Source: CAZVQX01 sp964629735 (GTDB taxonomy: Bacteria > Bacillota_I > Bacilli_A > RF39 > UBA660). Taken from it: a stretch of DNA of 17,033 bases. Of the stretch, positions 1 to 5,549 are shown piece by piece; within the stretch, counting starts at the first letter, position 1; the number at the start of each line of letters is the position of its first letter. Under the pieces are notes generated by a model, which saw nothing but the letters and a program-made list of their open reading frames with translations, was not told where the DNA came from and did not search any database. Location of the stretch: positions 1 through 17,033 of the forward strand of contig CAZVQX010000017.1 in NCBI GenBank assembly GCA_964629735.1. Reading direction: 5' to 3'. The position numbers were made by a program, and so were the translations under genes.

Positions 1-3
1 ATT

Positions 4-31
4 AAACTCTTTGTTACCAAAGAGTTTTTAA
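4..31 (+). terminator. Intrinsic terminator of an upstream gene
   Basis: A perfect 10-bp stem (arms 4-13 and 18-27, core AACTCTTTG/CAAAGAGTT) with loop TTAC is followed by a short T-run. It probably ends transcription of a gene lying before the window. Confidence 0.75.
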
Positions 32-89
32 TTTGTAAAAATAATTTTATAATTGTCAATATTTTATTCTAAACCACTTTTTAAATTCA

Positions 90-113
90 TATAATATAAT
101 GTAAAAAGGGAGG
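90..113 (+). promoter_or_regulatory. Putative -10 and RBS of spoVS
   Basis: Two overlapping TATAAT hexamers (90-95 and 95-100) precede a GGGAGG ribosome binding site at 108-113, ten bases before the ATG at 124. No good -35 stands 16-18 bp upstream. In Bacillus subtilis spoVS is sigma-H dependent, but I see no clear sigma-H consensus here, so the sigma factor is undecided. Confidence 0.4.
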
Positions 114-123
114 AATAATATAT

Positions 124-384
124 ATGGAAACACTTAAAGTTTCAGCTAAATCAAACCCTAATTCAGTAGCAGGAGCCTTAGCTAATGTATTTAGGGATAA
201 AGGAACAGTAGAAATACAAGCAATTGGTGCAGGAGCGTTAAATCAAGCTATAAAGGCTGTAGCTATTGCTAGGGGATTTGTTGCCCCAAGCGGTAAAAAT
301 TTAATATGTATCCCAGCTTTTACGGATATTAATATTGATGGTGAAGAAAGAACTGCCATAAAATTAATAATTGAATCAAAATAA
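124..384 (+). CDS. spoVS: Stage V sporulation protein S (SpoVS)
   Basis: The 86-residue product matches the whole SpoVS family, which is small and extremely conserved. Recognisable blocks are LKVSAKSNPNSVAGALA at residues 4-20, EIQAIGAGALNQAIKA around 30-45, IARGFVAPSG around 48-57 and IPAFTDINIDGEERTAIKL near the C-terminus. It is an Alba-like small nucleic-acid-binding fold that in B. subtilis affects septation, coat assembly and the move to stage V; the molecular mechanism is not settled. The length equals the family norm. The start has a GGGAGG site ten bases upstream. It is monocistronic, with a palindromic terminator right after the stop. Together with SpoVD and the tiny YjcZ-like peptides it argues for a spore former, although spoVS also occurs in non-sporulating relatives. 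Confidence 0.97.
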   Translation: METLKVSAKSNPNSVAGALANVFRDKGTVEIQAIGAGALNQAIKAVAIARGFVAPSGKNLICIPAFTDINIDGEERTAIKLIIESK

Positions 385-417
385 TACCAAATTTGGTATT
401 ATTTTATTATTATTTTT
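380..417 (+). terminator. Terminator of spoVS
   Basis: A 20-bp perfect palindrome at 382-401 (TAATACCAAA/TTTGGTATTA) is followed by a T-rich tract. It begins inside the spoVS stop region and would form a tight hairpin. Confidence 0.8.
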
Positions 418-425
418 AAAAAATA

Positions 426-449
426 TGTTATAATTATTAATATAGGAGG
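426..449 (+). promoter_or_regulatory. Extended -10 promoter and RBS of the small lipoprotein
   Basis: TGTTATAAT at 426-434 is a perfect extended -10 (TGn plus TATAAT), followed by a TAGGAGGG ribosome binding site ending at 450. The -35 region is AT-rich without a clear hexamer, which is tolerated with an extended -10. Confidence 0.55.
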
Positions 450-455
450 GATAAA

Positions 456-773
456 ATGAAAAAAATATTTGCCGTTTTTTTAGTTAGTACTTTATTCTTA
501 ACTGGTTGTACCTTTAATCAAAACAAAAACGAAAAATATGAAAAAGTGATGGAAGAGTATGGCATGGATTATTACGAAAAATATCAAAAAGGGATAAGAG
601 GTATAGATGAATTCAAAATTACTTTAGCTGATTTAAAAAACGCCAATGAGCAACAAGTAACTAACTATGACTTAGAAAAAATAAATAAATGCAAAGACGA
701 TAGTGTAATTGAAATTAAAGTTGATGATACAGATGGCAGCGTCAAATCATTTAAAATAACAATGAATTGTTAA
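456..773 (+). CDS. Small lipoprotein of unknown function
   Basis: The 105-residue product starts with a lipoprotein signal peptide: MKK, a hydrophobic stretch at residues 4-16, and the lipobox LTGC with the lipid-attachment cysteine at residue 18. The mature part is about 87 residues, charged and rich in Lys, Glu, Asp and Tyr (YEKVMEEYGMDYYEKYQKG at 28-46), apparently helical at first and ending in a predicted strand-rich segment. Two further cysteines, C79 and the final residue C105, could form a disulfide. I do not recognise the family. It is monocistronic, with its own extended -10 promoter. Being exported and membrane-anchored is well supported; any function would be a guess. Confidence 0.85.
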   Translation: MKKIFAVFLVSTLFLTGCTFNQNKNEKYEKVMEEYGMDYYEKYQKGIRGIDEFKITLADLKNANEQQVTNYDLEKINKCKDDSVIEIKVDDTDGSVKSFKITMNC

Positions 774-868
774 ATATGTATAAAATATTTTTTTAAACTA
801 TATTAATAATAAATTTATTGTTTTTTTCTAAACAGTATTTATAATTCTTTAAAAAACAATATAATAAA

Positions 869-903
869 CAAAAGAGTTAGCGATTTGCCAACTCTTTTTT
901 TAT
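869..903 (+). terminator. Terminator upstream of ssb
   Basis: An 8-bp stem (AAAGAGTT at 871-878 with AACTCTTT at 890-897), extended by two inner G-C pairs after one mismatch, is followed by a run of seven T (895-901). It lies about 100 bases after the lipoprotein gene. The stretch between (774-868) is plain AT-rich sequence with no recognisable element. Confidence 0.7.
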
Positions 904-928
904 TCTGTATATTTTTACTAGAAAGGAG
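885..928 (+). promoter_or_regulatory. Promoter and RBS of the SSB gene, embedded in the preceding terminator
   Basis: TTGCCA at 885-890 and TATATT at 908-913 are separated by exactly 17 bp. The -35 lies inside the loop and descending arm of the upstream hairpin. A strong AAAGGAGG site at 922-929 precedes the ATG at 936. Confidence 0.55.
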
Positions 929-935
929 GATAAGA

Positions 936-1262
936 ATGTTAAATCAAACAGTAATTGTTGGTAGATTAGTAAAAGATCCAGAGCTACGCGAAACAGAATC
1001 AGGTAATAAGGTTACTAATATTACATTAGCAGTACCAAGAAGTTATAAAAATATGAATGGTGAATATGAGACGGATTTTATTTCTTGTGTATTGTGGAAA
1101 GGAATTGCTGAAAATACTGTTGAGTATGTAAAAAAAGGCGATTTATTAGGCGTAAAAGGTCGTATTCAATCGAGAAGTTATCAACTAGATGATGAAACCA
1201 AAAAATATGTTACGGAAGTAGTAGCAGAAAAAGTTACATTTTTATCAAGTAGAAATAATTAG
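936..1262 (+). CDS. Short single-stranded DNA-binding protein (SSB family, SsbB-like)
   Basis: The 108-residue product is an OB-fold SSB: MLNQTVIVGRLVKDPELR at the N-terminus, then TNITLAVPRSY, the ETDFISCVLW strand typical of SSBs (residues ~47-56), the GDLLGVKGRIQSR strand pair, and a final TEVVAEKVTFL strand. It would coat single-stranded DNA in replication, repair or transformation. It stops soon after the OB fold and lacks the long linker and acidic C-terminal tip (DDDIPF-like) that recruits partner proteins, so it resembles the short SsbB/YwpH paralogue rather than the essential SsbA. I chose ATG 936 because a perfect AAAGGAGG lies before it and because it matches the family N-terminus; an upstream in-frame ATG at 885 lies inside a terminator hairpin and would add 17 unrelated hydrophobic residues. 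Confidence 0.9.
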   Translation: MLNQTVIVGRLVKDPELRETESGNKVTNITLAVPRSYKNMNGEYETDFISCVLWKGIAENTVEYVKKGDLLGVKGRIQSRSYQLDDETKKYVTEVVAEKVTFLSSRNN

Positions 1263-1281
1263 TAAAATATTATAAGCATTT

Positions 1282-1310
1282 AATCCTTCTAAAAATTAGA
1301 GGGATTTTTA
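1282..1310 (+). terminator. Terminator of the SSB gene
   Basis: An 11-bp stem with one G-T wobble (AATCCTTCTAA at 1282-1292 with TTAGAGGGATT at 1296-1306), loop AAA, then T residues. Confidence 0.8.
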
Positions 1311-1326
1311 AATATTATAATAAAGA

Positions 1327-1373
1327 TTGTAAGACATGAATTTACATGATATAATTTTATCATGGTAGAGGTG
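1327..1373 (+). promoter_or_regulatory. Promoter and RBS of the DUF3592-like gene
   Basis: TTGTAA at 1327-1332, a 17-bp spacer, and TATAAT at 1350-1355 with an upstream TG (TGATATAAT, extended -10). The start of transcription would fall near 1362, giving a very short leader with GAGGTG at 1368-1373 before the ATG at 1379. Confidence 0.75.
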
Positions 1374-1378
1374 TTTTA

Positions 1379-2518
1379 ATGCTAAAATTGACGAAAAAAA
1401 GTTTTGAAGGAAACAAAATAATAATGTTAATTTTCCTTTTAATAGGTGTTGCATTATTAAGTTGGGGTTTAACTAATATTTATTATCAGAATCAAACAAC
1501 AAAAGATTATGTTTCGATTGAAGGTGAGTTTGTCGAAAGGATAATTGTTGAAAATACAGAAAGTGAGAATACTTCTAAATTATTATATCGTTATAAAGTT
1601 GATGGAATTGAATATCAAATTAAAACTGATTATACTACTAGTATTATTCCATCTGTAGGCTCTAAAAGAACAATTAAATATGATCCGACTAACCCTTCTA
1701 ACGCTATAATAACAGGTTTTAATGGCAATTTTGTATCCATATTTATAGGTTTTATGTTCTGTATTATTCCCTTATTTTTAACATTAACTATGTTACTAAA
1801 TAAAGATAGTGAAAAAGAACAACAAATGAGAGAAAAATTAATAATTATATTTTTTGGAATTATTATTTTAATTTTTGGGATTTTTATATATTATATATTA
1901 TTACCAGGAAATAATGTATTTGCATTTTTTGAACTTTTTAAAATTGTTGGTTTTTGGTTTTTTATTCCATTATTATTTGTTATAGTAGGTATATATATAT
2001 TAATGTTAGGAATTTTCTCAAAAAACCAAAAATATACTATATTAAAAAATGAATATACCGATGAGGTAGAGATAAATATTCTAAATAATGTTTCAGATGA
2101 AAGATTAAATATATTTATAACAATAATTACTATACTTGTACTATGTTTGTTTTTATTTAACTTTATCAAAAATTTTATTAATAGCCCAAATATATTCCCT
2201 AGAATATGGAATTTAATATTTATTATTTATGGTATTATTTATTTATTAAAATATATTCTTACATTATTACATTTACTAGGTTGTCGAATAAATTTTGAAA
2301 TAATGGTTTTTTTTGAAAATTTAGGTAATAGTTTAAGGAATTTTTTTCAAGTTTTATTTTATATATTATGGTTTGTATTTTTAATTGTGATTGATTATTT
2401 TGCACTTTTTAAAATTAAAACCGGTGGTATATCAATAATTATATTTTCATTATTATTTTGGGTAGCTGGAATATATTCGTTGCGAAAAAAATATAAAAAA
2501 ATGATGATAACGAAATAG
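1379..2518 (+). CDS. Multi-pass membrane protein with a DUF3592-like extracytoplasmic domain
   Basis: The 379-residue product has a first membrane segment at residues ~13-34, then a soluble domain (~37-113) with the pattern GEFVERI...SKLLYRYKVDGIEYQIKT...VGSKRTIKYDPTNPSNAI, which resembles DUF3592 domains (a strand-rich module ending in a YDPxNPxxA motif). After it come about seven more hydrophobic segments, near 117-139, 153-176, 186-213, 244-262, 275-300, 320-343 and 347-367. Function is not known for this family. The C-terminal half is extremely rich in Ile, Leu and Phe, and its DNA is very AT-rich. It has its own strong promoter and ends in a bidirectional terminator shared with a convergent XRE gene. 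The membrane topology is well supported; the DUF3592 assignment is from pattern memory and moderately certain. Confidence 0.85.
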   Translation: MLKLTKKSFEGNKIIMLIFLLIGVALLSWGLTNIYYQNQTTKDYVSIEGEFVERIIVENTESENTSKLLYRYKVDGIEYQIKTDYTTSIIPSVGSKRTIKYDPTNPSNAIITGFNGNFVSIFIGFMFCIIPLFLTLTMLLNKDSEKEQQMREKLIIIFFGIIILIFGIFIYYILLPGNNVFAFFELFKIVGFWFFIPLLFVIVGIYILMLGIFSKNQKYTILKNEYTDEVEINILNNVSDERLNIFITIITILVLCLFLFNFIKNFINSPNIFPRIWNLIFIIYGIIYLLKYILTLLHLLGCRINFEIMVFFENLGNSLRNFFQVLFYILWFVFLIVIDYFALFKIKTGGISIIIFSLLFWVAGIYSLRKKYKKMMITK

Positions 2519-2520
2519 AA

Positions 2521-2556
2521 TTTTAAAAACAAGGTTATGATTCCTTGTTTTTAAAA
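2521..2556. terminator. Bidirectional terminator between the convergent DUF3592-like and XRE genes
   Basis: A perfect 14-bp stem (TTTTAAAAACAAGG at 2521-2534 with its complement at 2543-2556) and an 8-base loop. A- and T-runs flank it in both directions. The stop codon of the minus-strand XRE gene (2535-2537) lies in the loop. Confidence 0.85.
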
Positions 2557-2741
2557 TCGTTATAAAATAATTCATCAGGTTTTAAATCAAATACATCGGC
2601 AATTTTAATAGCCATCTCATAAGATAATCTTCTTTTTTTATTTTCTAATTGCCAATAATATGTTTTACTAATACCAATAATGTTTGCAAATTCTTGATAA
2701 GTAATATTTTTTTTGGTTCGATGTTCTTTTAATTTTTTCAT
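2535..2741 (-). CDS. Small XRE-family transcriptional regulator (HTH only)
   Basis: The 68-residue product is almost only a Cro/C1-type helix-turn-helix: MKKLKEHRTKKNITYQEFA, then IGISKTYYWQLENKKRRLS as the turn and recognition helix (residues ~22-40), then AIKIADVFDLKPDELFY. No effector or dimerisation domain follows. It should bind DNA as a dimer. It is transcribed from a good minus-strand promoter in the divergent region, whose -35 overlaps a repeated AAGTTA/TAACTT half-site, so it may be controlled by itself or by the divergent regulator. The start at 2741 has GGTGAT upstream. The small size and pairing are typical of prophage, toxin-antitoxin or mobile-element regulators, but no other such genes are present in this window. 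Confidence 0.88.
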   Translation of the reverse strand: MKKLKEHRTKKNITYQEFANIIGISKTYYWQLENKKRRLSYEMAIKIADVFDLKPDELFYNDFKNKES

Positions 2742-2749
2742 ACTATCAC

Positions 2750-2785
2750 CATATACATTATAAATTAACCAGAAGATAACTTCAA
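2750..2785 (-). promoter_or_regulatory. Minus-strand promoter of the small XRE gene
   Basis: Read on the minus strand: TTGAAG (plus 2780-2785), a 17-bp spacer, then TATAAT (plus 2757-2762). The transcript would start near 2750, leaving a leader of about ten bases. The -35 overlaps a TAACTT half-site at 2777-2782. Confidence 0.75.
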
Positions 2786-2841
2786 GTATTTTTCATAACA
2801 AAGTTACCTTAAAGTTAACTTTGTTGTAATGGTTATAACTT
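2777..2841. promoter_or_regulatory. Putative operator array of AAGTTA/TAACTT half-sites between divergent XRE genes
   Basis: Five copies of AAGTTA or its complement occur in 65 bp: TAACTT at 2777-2782, AAGTTA at 2801-2806, a perfect 12-bp palindrome AAAGTTAACTTT at 2811-2822 (two overlapping half-sites), and TAACTT at 2836-2841. In addition AACAAAGTTA (2797-2806) and TAACTTTGTT (2816-2825) form a 10-bp inverted repeat with a 9-base spacer. The placement between divergent regulators and over the leftward -35 suggests repressor binding; the binding protein is inferred. Confidence 0.55.
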
Positions 2842-2876
2842 TTACTGTAACATATTAGCTAATAGATAACGGAGGC
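2834..2876 (+). promoter_or_regulatory. Tentative promoter and RBS of the rightward XRE gene
   Basis: TATAAC at 2834-2839 is the best -10 candidate, directly next to the operator repeats, but no clean -35 is spaced correctly. A GGAGG site at 2871-2875 precedes the ATG at 2882. Confidence 0.3.
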
Positions 2877-2881
2877 ATAAT

Positions 2882-3238
2882 ATGATTGTAAGTAAAAGGA
2901 TTAAAGAAGCACGTTTACAGAAGAATATGACCCAAGAAGAATTAGGTAACCTTATCGGTGTTTCAAAAGTATCGATTTGCAGCTACGAACAAGGTAAAAA
3001 AACTCCAACTTTAAATAATTTAAAAAAAATAATTAAATATCTTGATATTGATCCTAATTATTTATTTGGGCAAGAAGTAAATATAATTTCTGATAATGAT
3101 ATTAAATACTCTGTTAAAATGTCAAAAGAAGATATAAATATAATTAATGAGTTAAAAAAACACCCCACTTTATATCGAAAATTATTGGATAATCCCAACA
3201 GAACAATTGAGTTAATCAGTCGTCAAATAATAGATTAA
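2882..3238 (+). CDS. XRE-family transcriptional regulator
   Basis: The 118-residue product has an N-terminal Cro/C1 helix-turn-helix (residues ~5-60): RIKEARLQKNMTQEELGNLIGVSKVSICSYEQGKKTPTLNNL, followed by IIKYLDIDPNYLFG. The remaining ~55 residues (YSVKMSKEDINIINELKKHPTLYRKLLDNP) look helical and may be a dimerisation or regulatory tail. I do not recognise that tail. The gene is divergent from the 68-residue XRE gene with 140 bp between them, which holds repeated AAGTTA half-sites, so mutual or self-regulation is likely. The GGAGG site fits the start. Target genes beyond the intergenic region cannot be deduced. Confidence 0.9.
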   Translation: MIVSKRIKEARLQKNMTQEELGNLIGVSKVSICSYEQGKKTPTLNNLKKIIKYLDIDPNYLFGQEVNIISDNDIKYSVKMSKEDINIINELKKHPTLYRKLLDNPNRTIELISRQIID

Positions 3239-3242
3239 ATAG

Positions 3243-3262
3243 TAATAATTTATTATTTTTTT
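3243..3262 (+). terminator. Weak AT-only terminator after the XRE gene
   Basis: TAATAA and TTATTA form a short AT stem followed by seven T. It is weak, and overlaps the upstream part of the next promoter. Confidence 0.3.
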
Positions 3263-3301
3263 ATTGTTTTATGATATAATCAAGTTAGATATTAAGAAGG
3301 T
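3253..3301 (+). promoter_or_regulatory. Promoter and RBS of the nucleoside phosphorylase operon
   Basis: TGATATAAT at 3272-3280 is a perfect extended -10; TTATTT at 3253-3258 is a weak -35 with 16-bp spacing. AAGGTAGGG at about 3297-3305 is the ribosome binding site. Confidence 0.55.
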
Positions 3302-3310
3302 AGGGATATT

Positions 3311-4585
3311 ATGAATATACTTAATATTATAAATAAAAAAGTTAAACAAGAAGAGTTAAGTTATGAAGAACTAGATTATGTTGTAAGTAATTATCTTAGT
3401 GATGTTATTAAAGATTATCAAATGAGTGCTTTACTAATGGCAATTACTATTAACGGAATGTCAGATAATGAAACGATTAATTTAACAAACATCATGTTAA
3501 AAAGTGGTGATATTCTTGAATTATCGAGTATAAAAGGAGTAATTGTTGATAAACATTCGACAGGTGGTGTTGGTGATAAAACAACACTCTTATTAGCCCC
3601 AATAGTGGCAGCATGCGGCTTACCAGTTGCTAAAATGAGTGGACGCGGTTTAGGGCATACCGGTGGTACCATTGATAAATTAGAATCAATTCATAATTTT
3701 GATGTTGAATTAGAAAATGAGGAATTTATTAATCAAATAAATGATATTGGGCTTGCGGTGGTAAGTCAAAAAAATAATCTAGCCCCTGCTGACAAAAAAA
3801 TATATGCCTTAAGGGATGTAACTGGAACAACTTCATCACTGCCTTTAATTGCTTCTAGTATTATGAGTAAAAAGTTAGCTAGTGGTGCGGATAAAATAAT
3901 TATTGATGTTAAAGTAGGGACCGGGGCTCTAATTAATAATTTAGATGAAGCCCGTCATTTAGCAAAACTAATGATAAAAATAGGTAAAGATCATAATAAA
4001 GAAGTAATATGTGTACTCACAAATATGAATTATCCTTTAGGAAATTCAATAGGTAATGGTTTGGAAATAATTGAATGCATAAAATTTTTAAAAGGTCAAT
4101 ATGAAAAGGATCTTTATGAATTAACCATAACACTTGCTTCTATAATGGTTTCAGTTGGGAAGGGAATTAATGAAGAAAAAGCTTTAGAGGAGGTAATCAT
4201 GGTTATTAAAAACGGCGATGCTTATAATAAATTTTTAGAGTTTGTTAAAAATCAAAATGGTGATATTAATCAAATTGCACTTTCGAGTAATTATCAATCA
4301 ATCAGGAGCCCTAAAGACGGTTATATAAATAAAATTGATGCTTTAAAAATCGGTAGTTTGGTAAAACAATTGGGCGGTGGTCGCTCTAATAAAGAAGATA
4401 AAATAGATTTAGGTGTTGGTTTTGTATTAACAAAAAAAGTAGGGGATTATGTTCAAGAAAATGAGGAGCTTTTAAAAGTTTATTATAATGAAAAAGATAT
4501 AAAAATAAAAGAAATACTTGACTGTTTTACAATTGATATTATTTGTAATAAATCAACTCCACTTATTTATGAGGTGATTAAATAG
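3311..4585 (+). CDS. pdp: Pyrimidine-nucleoside phosphorylase
   Basis: This cytosolic enzyme cleaves uridine, deoxyuridine or thymidine with phosphate, giving the base and (deoxy)ribose-1-phosphate in pyrimidine salvage. The 424-residue product has the full glycosyltransferase family 3 layout: a helical N-terminal domain, the phosphate loop DKHSTGGVGDKT (residues 80-91), the family signature SGRGLGHTGGTIDKLE (110-125), and ALRDVTGTTSSLPLIASSIMSKK (166-188). Residues K81, S83, S110, T120, R168, S183 and K187 fall at the same numbers as the phosphate- and substrate-binding residues described for the Geobacillus enzyme, so it should be active. The length is close to the usual ~433. It overlaps the next gene by one base, so the two are translated together. 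deoC, cdd and nupC, frequent partners, are not beside it. Confidence 0.96.
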   Translation: MNILNIINKKVKQEELSYEELDYVVSNYLSDVIKDYQMSALLMAITINGMSDNETINLTNIMLKSGDILELSSIKGVIVDKHSTGGVGDKTTLLLAPIVAACGLPVAKMSGRGLGHTGGTIDKLESIHNFDVELENEEFINQINDIGLAVVSQKNNLAPADKKIYALRDVTGTTSSLPLIASSIMSKKLASGADKIIIDVKVGTGALINNLDEARHLAKLMIKIGKDHNKEVICVLTNMNYPLGNSIGNGLEIIECIKFLKGQYEKDLYELTITLASIMVSVGKGINEEKALEEVIMVIKNGDAYNKFLEFVKNQNGDINQIALSSNYQSIRSPKDGYINKIDALKIGSLVKQLGGGRSNKEDKIDLGVGFVLTKKVGDYVQENEELLKVYYNEKDIKIKEILDCFTIDIICNKSTPLIYEVIK

Positions 4586-5238
4586 TGGGGAATATTAGTT
4601 TGTACTTTTTTTCGTTTTTATCAATCTCACTTTTAATAATAAAAAACTTTTTAAAAATTATTTTTCCCGTTGTTTTATCCATTATAATTTTAGTAATTAT
4701 AAATGTGATAATTAATTACGATAAATATGGAAGAAGTGTATTTCGAATATTTCGTAAAAAAAGTAACCCTGATTATTATGATAACTTAATTTTTAGTACA
4801 ATTAACCATGTTAAAGGTAATCGTAAAACAATTCAGTTAAAAAATTTGTTTTCAGATTATTTAATAATTGATGAAAAGGGAATATTCTTATTATTACTTA
4901 TCAATGAAAGTGGAGTATTAAGTGGTGATCTAGAAAGTAAATATTTAAATTTAAAAACTTCTGCAAAAATTATGGAAATAAAAAATCCTTATATATTAGT
5001 TAATGAAGATTTAAAAAAAATATATGATAAAACCGGTTTAAAAAAAATAAAACCATTAATTATTACTAAGAATGATTGTATTATTAATTTAAATATTAAA
5101 GATGATATTCAATTTGTTAAAATGGAAAAATTATATGAAATATTAAGTATGCAAATTGGAAAATTAAATCACCCTAAATTAGATATAAATCATATATATC
5201 AATTATTCAAAAGTACTAATTATGTCAAACAGGAATAA
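4585..5238 (+). CDS. Membrane protein of unknown function, possibly a degenerate NERD-like domain
   Basis: Translation starts at a GTG that shares one base with the TAG of the phosphorylase gene, with GAGGTGATT eight bases upstream. The 217-residue product has two hydrophobic segments (residues ~5-20 and ~24-44), then a cytoplasmic-looking soluble part. In it, DYLIIDEKGIFLLLLINESG (about 91-110) with GDLESKYLNL behind it recalls the core of NERD domains (strand, GIFVIETKN, G.I.GD...W), but the acidic and lysine residues expected in the nuclease-like core are replaced by hydrophobic ones. If the resemblance is real, it is a catalytically dead version. Coupling to a nucleoside phosphorylase gives no clear functional hint. 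Existence of the gene is sure; the domain guess is weak. Confidence 0.75.
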   Translation: MGNISLYFFSFLSISLLIIKNFLKIIFPVVLSIIILVIINVIINYDKYGRSVFRIFRKKSNPDYYDNLIFSTINHVKGNRKTIQLKNLFSDYLIIDEKGIFLLLLINESGVLSGDLESKYLNLKTSAKIMEIKNPYILVNEDLKKIYDKTGLKKIKPLIITKNDCIINLNIKDDIQFVKMEKLYEILSMQIGKLNHPKLDINHIYQLFKSTNYVKQE

Positions 5239-5242
5239 TTAC

Positions 5243-5282
5243 TTGCAATAAACTTAAAATAATATATAATAAATATAGGGAG
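5243..5282 (+). promoter_or_regulatory. Promoter and RBS of rpoZ
   Basis: TTGCAA at 5243-5248, a 16-bp spacer, TATAAT at 5265-5270, and an AGGGAGTGAT ribosome binding site at about 5277-5286 before the ATG at 5290. Confidence 0.65.
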
Positions 5283-5289
5283 TGATATT

Positions 5290-5493
5290 ATGATACATCC
5301 ATCAATTGATAAATTATTAAATCAAGTTGGGTCAAAATATTTACTAGTAAATTTAGTCGCGAGACGTTCAAAAGAAATGGAAAAAACAAAACATTATCAA
5401 ATTTTAGATAAAGACTACAAATCTAAAAAAAATATTGGACGGGCTCTTGAAGAAGTTTCTAATAATTTAATTGAAATCGAAAAAGGTGAGTAA
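5290..5493 (+). CDS. rpoZ: RNA polymerase omega subunit
   Basis: The 67-residue product fits the omega family in length and pattern: an N-terminal MIHPSIDKLLNQVGSKYLLV, the ARRSKEME helix (residues ~25-32), and the C-terminal GRALEEVSNNLIEI conserved helix (50-63). Omega clamps the beta-prime C-terminus and helps RNA polymerase assembly. In most Firmicutes rpoZ follows gmk and precedes coaBC/priA; here it stands alone between a membrane protein and recX, with its own promoter and a terminator whose stem starts inside the last codons. Confidence 0.92.
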   Translation: MIHPSIDKLLNQVGSKYLLVNLVARRSKEMEKTKHYQILDKDYKSKKNIGRALEEVSNNLIEIEKGE

Positions 5494-5505
5494 TCACTTT
5501 TTTTA
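5480..5505 (+). terminator. Terminator overlapping the end of rpoZ
   Basis: AAAAAGGTGA (5480-5489) pairs with TCACTTTTTT (5494-5503) around a GTAA loop, with one G-T wobble. The rpoZ stop TAA occupies the loop. Confidence 0.65.
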
Positions 5506-5546
5506 TTGCCAAACAAACATTTGTTTGCTATAATTAAATTGGTGAT
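5506..5546 (+). promoter_or_regulatory. recX promoter with a LexA-like dyad between -35 and -10
   Basis: TTGCCA at 5506-5511 and TATAAT at 5529-5534 stand 17 bp apart, and TGCTATAAT is also an extended -10. The spacer holds the dyad CAAAC-ATTT-GTTTG (5514-5527). It matches the Bacillus-type SOS box CGAAC-N4-GTTCG at all positions except a symmetric G-to-A/C-to-T change in each arm. The promoter is convincing; LexA binding is an inference. GGTGAT at 5541-5546 is the ribosome binding site. Confidence 0.7.
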
Positions 5547-5549
5547 TAA

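Noticed and set aside
885..935. Upstream ATG extension of the SSB gene (17 extra residues)
   Set aside because: It begins inside a terminator hairpin, lacks a ribosome binding site and does not match the SSB N-terminus, while ATG 936 has a perfect AAAGGAGG.
3418..3672. Minus-strand open frame inside the phosphorylase gene, and similar ones inside DUF3592-like, mraZ, rpoZ/recX and mraY genes
   Set aside because: They are shadows of convincing genes on the other strand, with no ribosome binding sites or recognisable products.
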